The position numbers were made by a program, and so were the translations under genes. Below, piece after piece: positions 15,249-29,884 of a stretch of DNA of 64,000 nucleotides (positions are counted from its first letter, which is position 1; each line of letters begins with the position of its first letter). The stretch comes from Acinetobacter equi. GTDB taxonomy: Bacteria > Pseudomonadota > Gammaproteobacteria > Pseudomonadales > Moraxellaceae. Where the stretch lies: the NCBI RefSeq assembly GCF_001307195.1, contig NZ_CP012808.1:868001-932000 (forward strand). Direction: 5' to 3'. The notes beneath the pieces are model-generated. The model was not told where the DNA came from. It worked only from the letters and a program-made list of their open reading frames with translations, and searched no databases.

Positions 15249-17767
15249 TTATATACACTCCACGTCTATAATATTGAAATATTCTGTTTTAATTTTTTTT
15301 ATTGTTGATATATTTATTGGTTCAATAATACAAAAATCACTATCATTATCTCCCCAAATTAATTTTGTTGAATAAGTAAGAGATTTTTCATCTTCAATGA
15401 TAATTTGTTGCGAGGGGCTCAAAAATCCAATTATTTTATTATTAAAATCATATAATTGACTTCCAATAGGTGGCGATTTTGGGCTATAGATATTAAATAA
15501 AATATTAGAAAATTTCTGTGTTTCAAATAAAGCAATTTGTGCACTATATTTTTTAGGAATAACTTGGGTTTGGTTAGTAATAAAATTAATATTTGTAGAT
15601 AAGTGAGATGGATCTATGGAAATAGTATTGAATGTATAAGGCGTATTAAAAGGATAAATAGCATTTCCAAAGCGATCTATCTGTACTCCCCAAGCATTTT
15701 GTACTTTTGCACCTTTTCCATCTTTAGCATGAATAATAGTATATGTTTCAGGTATATATCCGACCAAGCTAATACCATAAGGATGTGCAACAATTGCACC
15801 ATTTGCAGAGAATGAGTGTTGGCTTGTATGATCATTATAATTTATAGTTGATGATAATGATGTTTGAGGTAAGTGATAATTAATATATCCTGTTATTGAA
15901 TTTTTATTTTTAGAATTATCAAAATTTTGTTGAATACCTAAACCAAAATTAATTTCATTATTTGAACCTGAATTTCCAGAAATTTGTGAGGTTAAAGATG
16001 TTTGATCTTTATTATTTTGAATGGAATTATTTATAAATAGATATTTATTTTTCCATTGAAGTGGAATATTAATTGAAAGATATAAATTTAAATCATCTTT
16101 ATATGTGTTATTTGTATAATTGGTTTTTGCTATATTTAAATTATAATTGATTTTTTTATAAGCATTACTATAATTTAAGTAATACTGGTAAGTATTTTCA
16201 CTCTCCTTCCAGTAAATGTTTTCTCTATAACCGATATTGAAATTTCCTAAGCTTTTATGACTAAATCCTTTTGTTAAAAAAAATCCAAAAGTTTCTTTTA
16301 TTCCATATGAGTATTCATAATTTAAATTTTTATCGGTAGTATTTTTATAATTTTTTTCATATAATAAATTTGAAATGTTTATATGTTTTTCAGTGTTGTA
16401 TTCATAATCTGTTGAAAAACTAAAGTTATTTTTAATCCAGTTATATTTGTAGTTAATGCTAAATCTTTGAGCATTATTATTTTGATTTAAATATTTTGAT
16501 TTAAATATTTTGATTTTTGATGTTCTAATTGTAAGTTTAAACCACCAAGTATTGTTGAAAATGAACTTCCTAATAATAGACTATAGAATCCATTTGTAAT
16601 GTTTAATCCGAGTATACTAGTTGTATTGTTGGATAAGCCATAATGAATATTATTTTGAAAAACATAATCATCTGAATTGCTGTTTTTAAAATAATACTCT
16701 CCCAAAGCTATATTATAATTTATTCTTCCTTTTTTTAATAAATTAAAACTATTTTGAAAAGGAATTATAAAGGTTCGCTTTTCACCACCTATTTCATTTA
16801 TTTCAAGTAAAATATCACCATCTGCATGAGTTACTAAATCTGAAATTTTAAATGGACCTGTAGGAACATTTTTTTCATATATTTTTTGTCCATTTTGATA
16901 AATATTAATAAGTGCATTTGTATAAGCAACATTTTCGATAATTGGTGCATAAGATCTTTGAGACCAGGGGAGCATTTCAGCATCTGATGAAATTTGAATA
17001 CCTAGTATTGGAATGCTTTCTATGTTGTAATTCTGCGTGTTAAATTGTCCTATGCTTAAACGAGAATTTAACTTATTAATATCCTTATAAAGTACATTTT
17101 GTGATGAATTATATTTCTGAAAATTATTAGAGTGAGCTTCAAAGGTTCCATTATGTCTAAAATACCAATCTAACAGATTAAGGCCTCCTGATAATCCTAA
17201 ATATTTGCTTTCTGAGTTTTTTTCTTTATTGTAGTTGAAGTTATATCCAATAAAGCTAGATGTAACTCCTTTATTAAATAATTTGGAATTAATATATCCT
17301 TTTGGATATTCTTTAATAAATTTTTGAGGAATAAATAAATCTAATTTTAAAATTTCTTTATGAAAAACATAATATGCATCTTTAGAAATATCGTTTATTA
17401 GAAGGCATTTATTTTTAGAAATATTTTCTAAAAATTCTTGTGTAAAATTAATTTTATTGATCAATTCATTATCGATGCATAATACAGCACTTAATGACCC
17501 ATCTAAATGGTCAAATTTGGTATCAATATCACCAATATTTTGCCCATTTAAAAATATACTGGTTCTATAAACTCCTGAACTTATATAATTTTCAGTTTGA
17601 AAATGACTAAGGTTAACAGGAATGTCATTTCCAAAAAGGGATGATGAGTCAAATGTCACTATATTATATGCAATAAGATCATCCACGAGATCGTTATTGG
17701 CAAAAGCTTTACTGATTAAAATTGTGGTAAATATTAAGCATAGAGAATGACATATTTTACTATTCAT
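15249..17767 (-). pseudogene. Fimbrial outer-membrane usher, frameshifted by a 14-bp tandem duplication
   Basis: Outer-membrane usher that would assemble and secrete the pilus. The frame starts at the ATG at 17767 (GAGG seven bases upstream, one base after the chaperone stop) with signal peptide MNSKICHSLCLIFTTILISKAFA and the usher N-terminal domain. It runs to a stop at 16487, giving a 426-residue fragment cut inside the beta barrel. The cause is visible: the 14-base unit TTTGATTTAAATAT occurs twice at 16481-16508. I translated the sequence with one unit removed, and the frame is then open to 15249 with usher-like C-terminal motifs, for a normal 834-residue protein. No other lesion is seen, so the defect is recent or reversible. 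Confidence 0.88.
16481..16508. repeat. 14-bp tandem duplication in the usher gene
   Basis: TTTGATTTAAATAT is present in two exact adjacent copies (16481-16494, 16495-16508), followed by the partial unit TTTGATTT. Because 14 is not a multiple of three, the extra copy causes the usher frameshift. Slipped-strand loss of one unit would restore the gene. Confidence 0.92.
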
Positions 17768-17768
17768 T

Positions 17769-18473
17769 TTATCCCTCATTACCTGAAGGTGTTGAATTAA
17801 ACTCCTCAATAACACCTAAATCATTGATTATATAGTACTTAATATTGTTGTTTTTTATTTTAAGCTGAAGAATTTTTTCTTCAAAAGGTTCAATCATATG
17901 AGAATTTTCAGTTATTTCTTTATTCTCACTTTCAATTTTTATAATCGTAATGTAATAAGGGGAAGGGTTGCTTATTTTTAAGTGATCTTGGTCAAGATAT
18001 TGAAAATTTAGCATTTTATAGGCTTGATTTGGATGGATTTTTAATCCTTTTGGACGATAAAAAAGCTTAATACGTGTTCTTACCGTAAATTTAATTTTAT
18101 TTGCATCGGTATATTTAGGATTTTCTGGTGGTATATCGAGCATGTTAAACCAAAAAATAGATTCACGATCTAATGGCAACATGGAGATTGTTGTTGGAAT
18201 AAGGCGGATAATTTGCCCTTTGTTTGCTTCTATTCTTGTTAATGAAGGATTGAGAACAAATGGAATTTCATTTGCTTTAGGAATCTCTAGAGTATTGCCA
18301 TTATCAATCCAAACTTGAACCAAAGCAGGTGTTTTAAATGTATTCCTTAATTGTATATTTATACTTTTTTCATTCGCAGGAAATATGATTCGAGTGCCAT
18401 CGATTGTGACCCCACTCCATGTGATTGAGCTTATTAAAGTGAGAAAAATAGACAAAAGAGTATTGCGAAGCAT
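17769..18473 (-). CDS. Periplasmic fimbrial chaperone (PapD-like)
   Basis: Periplasmic chaperone that folds pilin subunits by donating a strand and hands them to the usher. The 234 residues begin with a signal peptide (MLRNTLLSIFLTLISSITWS). The PapD-type N-terminal immunoglobulin-like domain carries RIIFPANEKSINIQLRN, the G1 donor strand region, and the family signature RESIFWFNMLDIPPEN (about residues 103-118). The conserved basic pair RTRIKLFYRP (about 131-140) precedes the second domain. It is the second gene of the operon; its stop lies one base from the usher start. Confidence 0.92.
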   Translation of the reverse strand: MLRNTLLSIFLTLISSITWSGVTIDGTRIIFPANEKSINIQLRNTFKTPALVQVWIDNGNTLEIPKANEIPFVLNPSLTRIEANKGQIIRLIPTTISMLPLDRESIFWFNMLDIPPENPKYTDANKIKFTVRTRIKLFYRPKGLKIHPNQAYKMLNFQYLDQDHLKISNPSPYYITIIKIESENKEITENSHMIEPFEEKILQLKIKNNNIKYYIINDLGVIEEFNSTPSGNEG

Positions 18474-18512
18474 ATTTCTCAGCTCCTTTTTTGTTTTTTA
18501 AGTATTTATTTT

Positions 18513-19094
18513 TTAATTATATTCAAGCGTATATGTAAGAAGTGCTTGTACCGGTTGAGCAACTGAAGTGGCATCAGCGGCAATATATTGTGCTTTATAG
18601 GTTAATGTTGCAAAGCCTCCATCATCTGCAATAACAATACTTCTTGGCTGTGATGGATAAGTTGTATTAAACGTAACAGGAACATCATTGTTTGTAAGAA
18701 TTTGAAGGTTCACTTGCCCAGCCCCTGCATATGCAGTATTTACAATAACTGAAGGCTTTGTGGCAACATATCCATTTGCGGGCACACTTAAACCAATTCC
18801 TTTAAGACCTTGATTTGTTGCTTGATCACAAGCTGTTGTACTATTCGTTTTTGTAAGACGTAATTTGAATGTTTTAGTGCCAGTAACGCTGTCTTCACCC
18901 ATGAAAGAACTATCAGGGACTGTATCTAGAACTACAGCAATATCATCATAAGCACCATTTGTATTGTCCCCACCAGACAGGGTGCAGGTAGAATCAATTA
19001 CACGACCTGTAATTGTAATTTGATTGGCTGCATATAATTGTGAATAGCCAAATAGTCCCAAACAAAGAAGTGTACTTTTAGAAATAATTTTCAT
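18513..19094 (-). CDS. Type 1 fimbrial major subunit
   Basis: Probable major pilin, 193 residues. It has a signal peptide (MKIISKSTLLCLGLFGYSQLYA), then a donor-strand-like N-terminal extension (NQITITGRVIDSTCTL), two Cys (about residues 37 and 89) that would form the pilin disulphide, and the typical C-terminal VQALLTYTLEY strand. As first gene it should be the most expressed. A GGTGAC ribosome site precedes the ATG. The cluster order (pilin, chaperone, usher, adhesin) is the standard four-gene chaperone-usher arrangement. Confidence 0.9.
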   Translation of the reverse strand: MKIISKSTLLCLGLFGYSQLYAANQITITGRVIDSTCTLSGGDNTNGAYDDIAVVLDTVPDSSFMGEDSVTGTKTFKLRLTKTNSTTACDQATNQGLKGIGLSVPANGYVATKPSVIVNTAYAGAGQVNLQILTNNDVPVTFNTTYPSQPRSIVIADDGGFATLTYKAQYIAADATSVAQPVQALLTYTLEYN

Positions 19095-19274
19095 AATGTC
19101 ACCTTATTATTATAGTTGCATCAGATTTAAAGATATTATTTTTTTATAAAATTTGGGCTAATAAATAACCTCTTTTAAGAAAATATTAACATAAAGTATT
19201 TTATACAGACAGTTTTTATTATATTAATTAGTTGAATTAATTCACATTAAGGATTGATTTTTAGAATTGGTTAA

Positions 19275-19306
19275 AAAAAGACCGCATAATTATGCGGTCT
19301 TTTTTA
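19275..19306 (-). terminator. Rho-independent terminator of dnaK
   Basis: AAAGACCGCATAA and TTATGCGGTCTTT form a long perfect stem with A- and T-runs on the two sides. On the minus strand it ends grpE-dnaK transcription and insulates the fimbrial promoter. Confidence 0.92.
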
Positions 19307-19320
19307 CTTAAGATGAAAAA

Positions 19321-21264
19321 TTATTTTTTATCATCTTTAACTTCAGTGAACTCTGCATCTACAACGCCATCATCAGCTTTTTGCTGTTGTTGACCAGCAT
19401 CACCTTGGAATGCATTAGGATCAAAACCTTGTGCACCGCCTTGACCTTGCGCAGCTTCATAAGCACGCTGAGTAATAGGCATGATGATATTTTGAAGTGC
19501 TTCAGTTTTTGCTTTGATATCTTCTGCATCATTTTCTTTTGTAGAAGTTTCAAGCTCTGCTACAGCAGTTTCAATTGCAGTTTTTTCATCAGCTGTTACT
19601 TGCTCGCCAAGATCTTTGACAGCTTTGTTTGCAGACGTAATTAACGCATCAGCTTCATTACGTGCTTTTGCAAGTTCTTCAAATTTACGATCTTCTTCAG
19701 CATTCGCTTCAGCATCTTTGATCATCGCTTCAATTTCAGCATCGCTCAAACCAGAGTTTGCTTTAATTTGAATTGATTGCTCTTTACCAGTGCTCTTATC
19801 TTTAGCAGATACTTTCAAGATACCATCAGCATTGATGTCAAATGAAACTTCAATTTGTGGCACACCACGTGGAGCAGGTGGAATGTCGCCTAATTGGAAG
19901 TTGCCTAACAATTTGTTTTGTTGAGCCATTTTACGCTCACCTTGGTAAACAGAAATGTCTACAGCAGGTTGGTTATCAGCAGCAGTTGAGAACACTTGAG
20001 ATTTCTTCGCAGGAATCGTTGTGTTTTTCTCAATAATTGCTGTTAACACGCCACCCATAGTTTCAATACCAAGAGTCAACGGAGTTACGTCAAGTAAAAG
20101 AACGTCATTCTTGTCACCTGAAAGTACAGCACCTTGAATTGCAGCACCCATTGCTACTGCTTCATCAGGGTTCACATCTTTACGTGGCTCTTTGCCGAAG
20201 AATTCTTGTACTTTTTGTTGTACAAGTGGCATACGAGACTGACCACCAACTAAGATTACATCAGAGATATCAGAAGTTGATAAACCAGCATCTTTAAGCG
20301 CAATCTTACATGGCTCAATTGTACGAGCAACTAAGTCAGCAACAAGACCTTCTAATTTTGCACGTGTTACGTTGATCACTAAGTGTTTAGGACCAGTCGC
20401 ATCAGCAGTGATGTATGGAAGGTTGATTTCAGTTGCATTAGAAGATGAAAGTTCAATTTTCGCTTTTTCAGCAGCTTCTTTTAAACGTTGAAGAGCAAGT
20501 GGATCTTGTTTCAAGTTTACGCTTTGCTCTTTCTTAAATTCTTCAACTAAGAATTCAATTAGTGCGTTATCGAAGTCTTCACCACCAAGGAATGTATCAC
20601 CGTTTGTAGATAGCACTTCAATTTGTTGGTCGCCATCAAGGTCAGCGATTTCAATGATTGATACGTCAAAAGTACCACCACCTAAATCGTAAACTGCAAC
20701 TTTACGATCACCTTCTTTTTTGTCCATACCGAACGCTAACGCAGCAGCTGTAGGTTCGTTGATGATACGTTTAACTTCTAAACCAGCAATTTTACCAGCA
20801 TCTTTAGTTGCTTGACGTTGAGCATCATTGAAATATGCAGGAACAGTAATTACTGCTTCTGTTACTGCTTCACCTAAATAATCTTCAGCTGTTTTCTTCA
20901 TCTTTTTCAAGATTTCAGCAGAGATTTGCTGTGGAGCAAGTTTTTTATCGTTTACTTCAACCCAAGCATCACCATTGTCTGCTTGAATGATTTTGTAAGG
21001 TACAAGACCAATATCTTTTTGTACTGCTTGATCTTGATACTTACGACCAATTAAACGTTTGATAGCGAATAATGTATTTTTTGGGTTAGTTACCGCTTGA
21101 CGTTTTGCTGATTGACCTACAAGAATTTCGCCATCTTTATACGCAATAATAGATGGAGTTGTACGTGCACCTTCAGCATTTTCAATTACTTTAACTTTGT
21201 CGCCTTCAAGAACAGCAACACATGAGTTTGTTGTACCTAAGTCAATACCAATGATTTTAGCCAT
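19321..21264 (-). CDS. dnaK: Molecular chaperone DnaK (Hsp70)
   Basis: ATP-dependent Hsp70 chaperone of the cytosol, working with DnaJ and the exchange factor GrpE. The 647 residues show the ATPase signatures [15 protein letters not shown] (residues 4-18), [15 protein letters not shown] (about 195) and [14 protein letters not shown] (about 338), the interdomain linker [15 protein letters not shown] (about 388), and the C-terminal [11 protein letters not shown] tail. GrpE is encoded 120 bases upstream. The dnaJ gene is not in the window. A separate heat-shock-type promoter may lie in the intervening gap. Confidence 0.98.
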   Translation of the reverse strand: MAKIIGIDLGTTNSCVAVLEGDKVKVIENAEGARTTPSIIAYKDGEILVGQSAKRQAVTNPKNTLFAIKRLIGRKYQDQAVQKDIGLVPYKIIQADNGDAWVEVNDKKLAPQQISAEILKKMKKTAEDYLGEAVTEAVITVPAYFNDAQRQATKDAGKIAGLEVKRIINEPTAAALAFGMDKKEGDRKVAVYDLGGGTFDVSIIEIADLDGDQQIEVLSTNGDTFLGGEDFDNALIEFLVEEFKKEQSVNLKQDPLALQRLKEAAEKAKIELSSSNATEINLPYITADATGPKHLVINVTRAKLEGLVADLVARTIEPCKIALKDAGLSTSDISDVILVGGQSRMPLVQQKVQEFFGKEPRKDVNPDEAVAMGAAIQGAVLSGDKNDVLLLDVTPLTLGIETMGGVLTAIIEKNTTIPAKKSQVFSTAADNQPAVDISVYQGERKMAQQNKLLGNFQLGDIPPAPRGVPQIEVSFDINADGILKVSAKDKSTGKEQSIQIKANSGLSDAEIEAMIKDAEANAEEDRKFEELAKARNEADALITSANKAVKDLGEQVTADEKTAIETAVAELETSTKENDAEDIKAKTEALQNIIMPITQRAYEAAQGQGGAQGFDPNAFQGDAGQQQQKADDGVVDAEFTEVKDDKK

Positions 21265-21310
21265 TCGATCTGTTCCTCAAAAATTCTTTTGTGATTTACA
21301 CTTGTTATCC

Positions 21311-21339
21311 GATATGAGAGCCGTTCAAAATATTTCAAG
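21311..21339 (-). promoter_or_regulatory. Candidate sigma-32 promoter of dnaK
   Basis: On the minus strand CTTGAAA (21339-21333) is followed after 14 bases by CTCATATC (21318-21311). This resembles the RpoH consensus CTTGAAA-N(11-16)-CCCATNT. It lies 47 bases before the dnaK start. Confidence 0.55.
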
Positions 21340-21383
21340 TTTTTTTAGTAAATATTTTTAAAAAACTCTCAAATTTTTTAGGT

Positions 21384-21932
21384 TTATGAGCCAACCATAA
21401 CCATAGCAGGACGAAGTAAGCGTCCGTTTAAGCTGTAACCTTTTTGCAATACTGTGCCAATTTCATTGCTTTTTGCATTTGGATCAATCCCAACAGCTTG
21501 ATGTAAGTCAGCATTAAAACCATTTGCTGTATCAACAGCGACTACACCGAATTTCTCAAGTGTAGAAAGTAAAGATTTAAGAGTAAGTTCAACACCTTCA
21601 ACAACAGGGTTTTTATCATCACCTACTGCTTGAATTGCACGTTCTAAATTGTCAACTGTATCTAAAAGTGCTTTTGAAAATTTTTCTAAAACGGCATCTT
21701 TATGTTTTTCAGATTCACGCTGAATACGTTCTACACTTTTTTGTGCTTCATAAACAGCATTTGCAGTACGTGCTTTTTCTAACTTTAAATCTTCTTCAAA
21801 TTTCTTAATTTGCTCTTGTAAGCCTTCAACGGTAACTACAGATTCCTCGTTGGTTTCTTGAGTTTGTGCAGTTTGTTGATTTGTTTGCTCTTGCTCAAGA
21901 TCATGAGCTTGTTCATTTTGCTCAGTTGCCAT
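21384..21932 (-). CDS. grpE: Nucleotide exchange factor GrpE
   Basis: Dimeric exchange factor that releases ADP from DnaK. I use the ATG at 21930-21932 ([14 protein letters not shown]), which has GGAG seven bases upstream and gives 182 residues, the normal size; a longer frame to 22031 is probably leader. The N-terminus is Gln/Glu-rich and disordered, followed by a long coiled coil (about residues 50-110, with [19 protein letters not shown]) and the beta domain ending in the signature [14 protein letters not shown]. It is cotranscribed with dnaK. Confidence 0.95.
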   Translation of the reverse strand: MATEQNEQAHDLEQEQTNQQTAQTQETNEESVVTVEGLQEQIKKFEEDLKLEKARTANAVYEAQKSVERIQRESEKHKDAVLEKFSKALLDTVDNLERAIQAVGDDKNPVVEGVELTLKSLLSTLEKFGVVAVDTANGFNADLHQAVGIDPNAKSNEIGTVLQKGYSLNGRLLRPAMVMVGS

Positions 21933-22043
21933 TGATTTACTCCGTTTAAATGGGTTCTTAAACATGTACAGCCCTTCTTTGGCATCAGTTTTAACTGAGT
22001 TAATGCTGAACTGCCATGAGTTAAATTTCATGATTAGCTAAAA

Positions 22044-22070
22044 GGTCGGGGCATATTGTGAAAATTCAAG
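22044..22070 (-). promoter_or_regulatory. Candidate sigma-32 promoter of grpE-dnaK
   Basis: On the minus strand CTTGAA (22070-22065) is followed after 13 bases by CCCCGACC (22051-22044), close to the RpoH consensus with the diagnostic CCCC. Transcription would begin near 22037, leaving a leader of about 105 bases before the chosen grpE ATG and supporting that start. Confidence 0.65.
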
Positions 22071-22334
22071 CACAAACTGAATAATTTAATTTCTAATACT
22101 TGCAGTTTTTTTTTAAGGGATTAATATAGTTGAAAGAGAACTAATATAATTGTATTTATTTTAAAAAAATTATTATGAAAAATCATCTAAAAAAGAAGTT
22201 GATTAGATTGGATTCTTAGATAATTAGCTGCTGATCACAGATTGGTGATTCATTATACTCCTATCGAAATATGTGATTAGTTTTATGAATTTTAACGGTT
22301 ATACAATTTTTTAGTTATTGATATTATGTATTAC

Positions 22335-22480
22335 ATATTCAGTGACCATATTTTTGAGGAGAGAGCGGAATATGGTTGCTGATTGTTTTTCAAATTTTTA
22401 TTAAGTTTTATACGCGCTGTTCTTTCTTCTAGTTGGAAGATTTTTGTTGAGCCTATCTAGTTTCTAGATAGGCTCTTTTA
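22335..22480 (+). ncRNA. Candidate small structured RNA or peptide leader
   Basis: In the 505-base gap between grpE and an esterase gene, a strong Rho-independent terminator (22449-22479) ends a stretch with no long frame. Upstream, CCATATT and AATATGG form a hairpin (about 22346-22375) whose loop holds GAGGAGAGAG. That motif also sits ahead of a ten-codon frame (ATG 22372, MVADCFSNFY). A second small stem (CTTC/GAAG) lies near 22430. No convincing promoter is visible. It could be a small RNA, an attenuator leader for the esterase gene, or a tiny protein gene. Confidence 0.3.
22449..22479 (+). terminator. Orphan Rho-independent terminator
   Basis: GAGCCTATCTAG (22449-22460) and CTAGATAGGCTC (22464-22475) are a perfect 12-bp stem with a TTT loop and a T-run. 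No annotated plus-strand gene lies upstream, implying a short transcript. Confidence 0.85.
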
Positions 22481-22536
22481 ATGTTACTGATAGATATTGC
22501 TGAAATTATTTTAATAAAAATATAACAATAATAGGA

Positions 22537-23673
22537 ATGGATATTCCTTTATATTTACAAAAGATGAAAATAAAGAAGATTGGTAAAGGAATGAGAAAAA
22601 AATTGATAAATATATTTGACCAGCACCAAGAAATTACAGCTCGAATAGTAGATAGAATGCCTAAAATAGTGCAAAAATCATTGGTTGAATTATTATCTTA
22701 TCCCTATCAATATCCCAATTTAGATTCTTTTATTCAATGTATGCTCGCAGCACAATATAGACGAGGATATAAAGGGTTAATAAATGGAAGCATTGTTCAA
22801 TCTAGGATTCAATTTGAGCAACAAATGCAAAGGATTTCATCTCATAAAACATATATAAGTAAGACTGAAGACATTCATTTACCACTTCAAAGTGGAACAC
22901 TTTTAGCTAGACATTACCAACCTGCACCTCATAAAAAGCTACCTATGGTGGTTTACTATCATGGTGGTGGATTTATTTTAGGAAGTATTAATACACATGA
23001 TGAGGTTTGTCGATTACTTGCGAAATATGCTCAAGTCCAAGTGTTAAGTATTAATTATCCATTAGCTCCTGAATTTGGATCTAATCAAATTATACAAATA
23101 TGTGAGGATGCATTGGCTTGGACGTATCAAAATAGAAAAAATTTAAAAATATTAAAAAGTAGAATTGCTGTGGCTGGTGATAGTGCTGGAGGAAATCTTG
23201 CGACGGTTATTGCGCAAAAAACTAAATTAAAAAAACATGCACCTCGGGCACAATTGTTAATTTATCCAGTTACCGACTTTGCACGGAGATATCCTTCCTA
23301 TTATGCATATAAAGATGGATTAATTCTTACGTCTGATGATGTTGATATTATGATCTCTGAGTATGCAAAAAAACACGATATGTCTTTAAGCCAACCAAAT
23401 ATTTCACCTTTATACGGAGATCTTAAAAAATTAGCACCAACATATATAGTTACAGCAGAATATGATGTATTGCATGATGAAGGAGAGATATATGCAAATT
23501 TACTACAGCAAAAAGGTATAAAAGTTAAATATGTGAATTATGACGATCAAACACATGGCTTTATTAATTTAACGCCAATATCAAAAAAAGCTAAAAAGCA
23601 TACGATACAAATGTTTAAAGATTTCCGTAAATTCTGGAATAAGCAAGAAGGCTATTTTTGGAATATTTTTTAG
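22537..23673 (+). CDS. Alpha/beta hydrolase, hormone-sensitive lipase family
   Basis: A 378-residue esterase/lipase of the HSL (bacterial family IV) type. The oxyanion motif HGGGF is at 142-146. The nucleophile elbow GDSAGG gives Ser216, with the acid in AEYDVLHDEG (Asp310) and the base in THGF (His340), so the triad is complete. No signal peptide is seen, so it is probably cytosolic; the basic N-terminus (MKIKKIGKGMRKK) is a family extension. Starts at Met10 or Met19 are also possible. The physiological ester is unknown. A candidate small RNA and terminator sit just upstream. Confidence 0.88.
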   Translation: MDIPLYLQKMKIKKIGKGMRKKLINIFDQHQEITARIVDRMPKIVQKSLVELLSYPYQYPNLDSFIQCMLAAQYRRGYKGLINGSIVQSRIQFEQQMQRISSHKTYISKTEDIHLPLQSGTLLARHYQPAPHKKLPMVVYYHGGGFILGSINTHDEVCRLLAKYAQVQVLSINYPLAPEFGSNQIIQICEDALAWTYQNRKNLKILKSRIAVAGDSAGGNLATVIAQKTKLKKHAPRAQLLIYPVTDFARRYPSYYAYKDGLILTSDDVDIMISEYAKKHDMSLSQPNISPLYGDLKKLAPTYIVTAEYDVLHDEGEIYANLLQQKGIKVKYVNYDDQTHGFINLTPISKKAKKHTIQMFKDFRKFWNKQEGYFWNIF

Positions 23674-23701
23674 GTGGCATATAAAGTGCTACTTTTTTGA
23701 A
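23673..23701 (+). terminator. Probable terminator of the esterase gene
   Basis: GTGGCA and TGCTAC (one G-U pair) form a short stem followed by six T, immediately past the stop codon. Confidence 0.55.
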
Positions 23702-23827
23702 TTAAATGATGATTAACATAAAGTGTATTATGGATTATTGATCTTCAAAGTTGATTAATGCTTGAAGTTTCAAGAAAGAACATTACATACCTAAATATAT
23801 TGATATAAAAAAGATGGTGAGAAACTC

Positions 23828-24385
23828 ATGTTGAAAAAAATACTATTAACTGGAGTGCTAGGTAGTACTTTATGTGCAAATGTACTCGCAGCGAATACTT
23901 TGGTAACAATGACAACAAATAAAGGGCCAATCGAAATTGAGCTTTATAATGATAAAGCGCCAATATCTGCAAAAAATTTTGAAGAGTATGTAAAGTCAGA
24001 TTTTTATAAAGATACTATTTTCCATCGTGTTATTCCTGGATTTATGATTCAAGGTGGTGGCTTTGATGATCAAATGAAAGAAAAGCAGACACGAGCACCA
24101 ATTAAAAATGAGTCTTACAACAATTTATCGAATACACGTGGCACTTTAGCGATGGCTCGCACAAATGATCCAAATTCGGCATCAAGTCAGTTCTTTATTA
24201 ACTTGGTAGACAATACTTATTTAGATAAGAATGCGCGAAATGATGGTTATGCGGTATTTGGTCGAGTTGTAAAAGGTATGGATGTAGTTGATGAGATTGC
24301 TAAAACTCCAACTCGAAACTATGCCATGCATCAAGATGTACCAGCTCAAGCTATTAAAATTGAGAAAGTTGAAATAAAACAATAG
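23828..24385 (+). CDS. Periplasmic cyclophilin-type peptidyl-prolyl isomerase
   Basis: A 185-residue proline isomerase (PpiA-like). It has a signal peptide (MLKKILLTGVLGSTLCANVLA) and a bacterial cyclophilin domain with the motifs NKGPIEIELYNDKAP, FHRVIPGFMIQGGGF (about residues 75-89, catalytic Arg) and AMARTNDPNSASSQFFINL (about 115-133). It should act on periplasmic or outer-membrane proteins. It stands alone between an esterase gene and the rRNA promoter, with a GGTGAG ribosome site. Confidence 0.93.
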   Translation: MLKKILLTGVLGSTLCANVLAANTLVTMTTNKGPIEIELYNDKAPISAKNFEEYVKSDFYKDTIFHRVIPGFMIQGGGFDDQMKEKQTRAPIKNESYNNLSNTRGTLAMARTNDPNSASSQFFINLVDNTYLDKNARNDGYAVFGRVVKGMDVVDEIAKTPTRNYAMHQDVPAQAIKIEKVEIKQ

Positions 24386-24480
24386 AAATAAGTCAAAATT
24401 AAATAAAAAATTATATTTTTTAATTTTATGTTTGGTTTCATTAACTTATGTACATATTGGTTTAATAATGAATCAAAACA

Positions 24481-24516
24481 GTGCATAAAAATAAAACACT
24501 CAATATTTTTATGCAC
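24481..24516. repeat. Inverted repeat just upstream of the rRNA promoter
   Basis: GTGCATAAAAAT (24481-24492) is matched perfectly by ATTTTTATGCAC (24505-24516). It sits ten bases before the -35 box, the position of activator sites or an UP element. It may instead end the cyclophilin transcript, though neither strand has a following T-run. Confidence 0.6.
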
Positions 24517-24525
24517 TCAAAGGGG

Positions 24526-24553
24526 TTGCAAAGGTTTTAAAATCCTCTAGAAT
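24526..24553 (+). promoter_or_regulatory. rRNA operon promoter
   Basis: TTGCAA (24526-24531) and TAGAAT (24548-24553) are spaced 16 bases apart, followed by a GC-rich GCACCCC discriminator typical of stringently controlled rRNA promoters. It is the best sigma-70 match in the 430-base gap 24386-24818, whose remainder is the pre-16S leader. Confidence 0.75.
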
Positions 24554-24818
24554 GCACCCCATACCGACGAGATACACGGTGATGAACGAAGCGGATCGCT
24601 GAGTTATCAAGTGTTTTGAGTCCAGCTTCTAGCATTGACGAGATGTTAGAAAGATCATTAAGAGATTATGAAGAACAACTTGTGTGGATTTTTACTAGTT
24701 GATCAATCGAATATATTTTCATTGATTGAATGGTAGAAATTACTCGAAGTTTATTTGAGAAATATTTGTCAGAAAATTGATGAGCCAAGATTGGTAGCCA
24801 TAAGCTACTACTGATTTT

Positions 24819-26356
<1,538 letters not shown>

Positions 26357-26417
26357 ACGAAAGATTGACGATTGGTAAGAATCCACAACAAGTTGTTCTT
26401 CATTATGATGTATCTGA

Positions 26418-26494
<77 letters not shown>

Positions 26495-26531
26495 TGACTT
26501 AGAAAGGTACATTGAATCTAAATGATAAGCT

Positions 26532-26607
26532 GGGGACTTAGCTTAGTTGGTAGAGCGCCTGCTTTGCACGCAGGAGGTCAGGAGTTCGACTCTCCTAGTC
26601 TCCACCA
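26532..26607 (+). tRNA. tRNA-Ala (TGC)
   Basis: A 76-base cloverleaf with acceptor arms GGGGACT and AGTCTCC, T loop GTTCGACTC, encoded CCA and anticodon TGC at 26565-26567. It is the second spacer tRNA. The 386 bases after it, up to 23S, are the rest of the spacer and show no gene. Confidence 0.98.
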
Positions 26608-26993
26608 TGTATTTGAATGAATACATAGTAAGCAAACAGTTGGATAGCTTATAGAGCTTAGTGATAAGGTGGCGTATAATGCGCGGCATTGTTATTAATC
26701 TCTGTGATTTATCACAGTTGACTGCGATCTGACGAAGACGTAGTGAATCATTAACAGAATATATTTGAGTTGAAATAATTTGTTCATACTCGTTAAAAGG
26801 AAGACTAAAGAAGTAATTCTGAAGTTGACTGATTAAATGAGTTACTAGCGAAATTAACTGAATCAAGCGTTTTGGTATATGAATCTAATTGAAGCTGTAC
26901 TGTAGTTAAATCTACAAAACTCTAACTGTGGCGATTAAGTTCGCAACGCAACATTTTCACTTGTAGGAAATGGGCGACTGTTTGGGGTTGTAT

Positions 26994-29884
<2,891 letters not shown>

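Noticed and set aside
15249..17767. Two separate usher-like genes
   Set aside because: The downstream part has no signal peptide or proper start, and removing one 14-bp unit joins both parts into a single normal usher frame.
22335..22480. Second Csr-type RNA
   Set aside because: It has GGA triplets near hairpins, but not the CAGGA heptaloops, and no GacA box is visible upstream.
24395..24428. Terminator of the cyclophilin gene
   Set aside because: AAAATTAAA and TTTAATTTT can pair, but the stem is entirely A-T and would be weak; I could not separate it from background AT richness.
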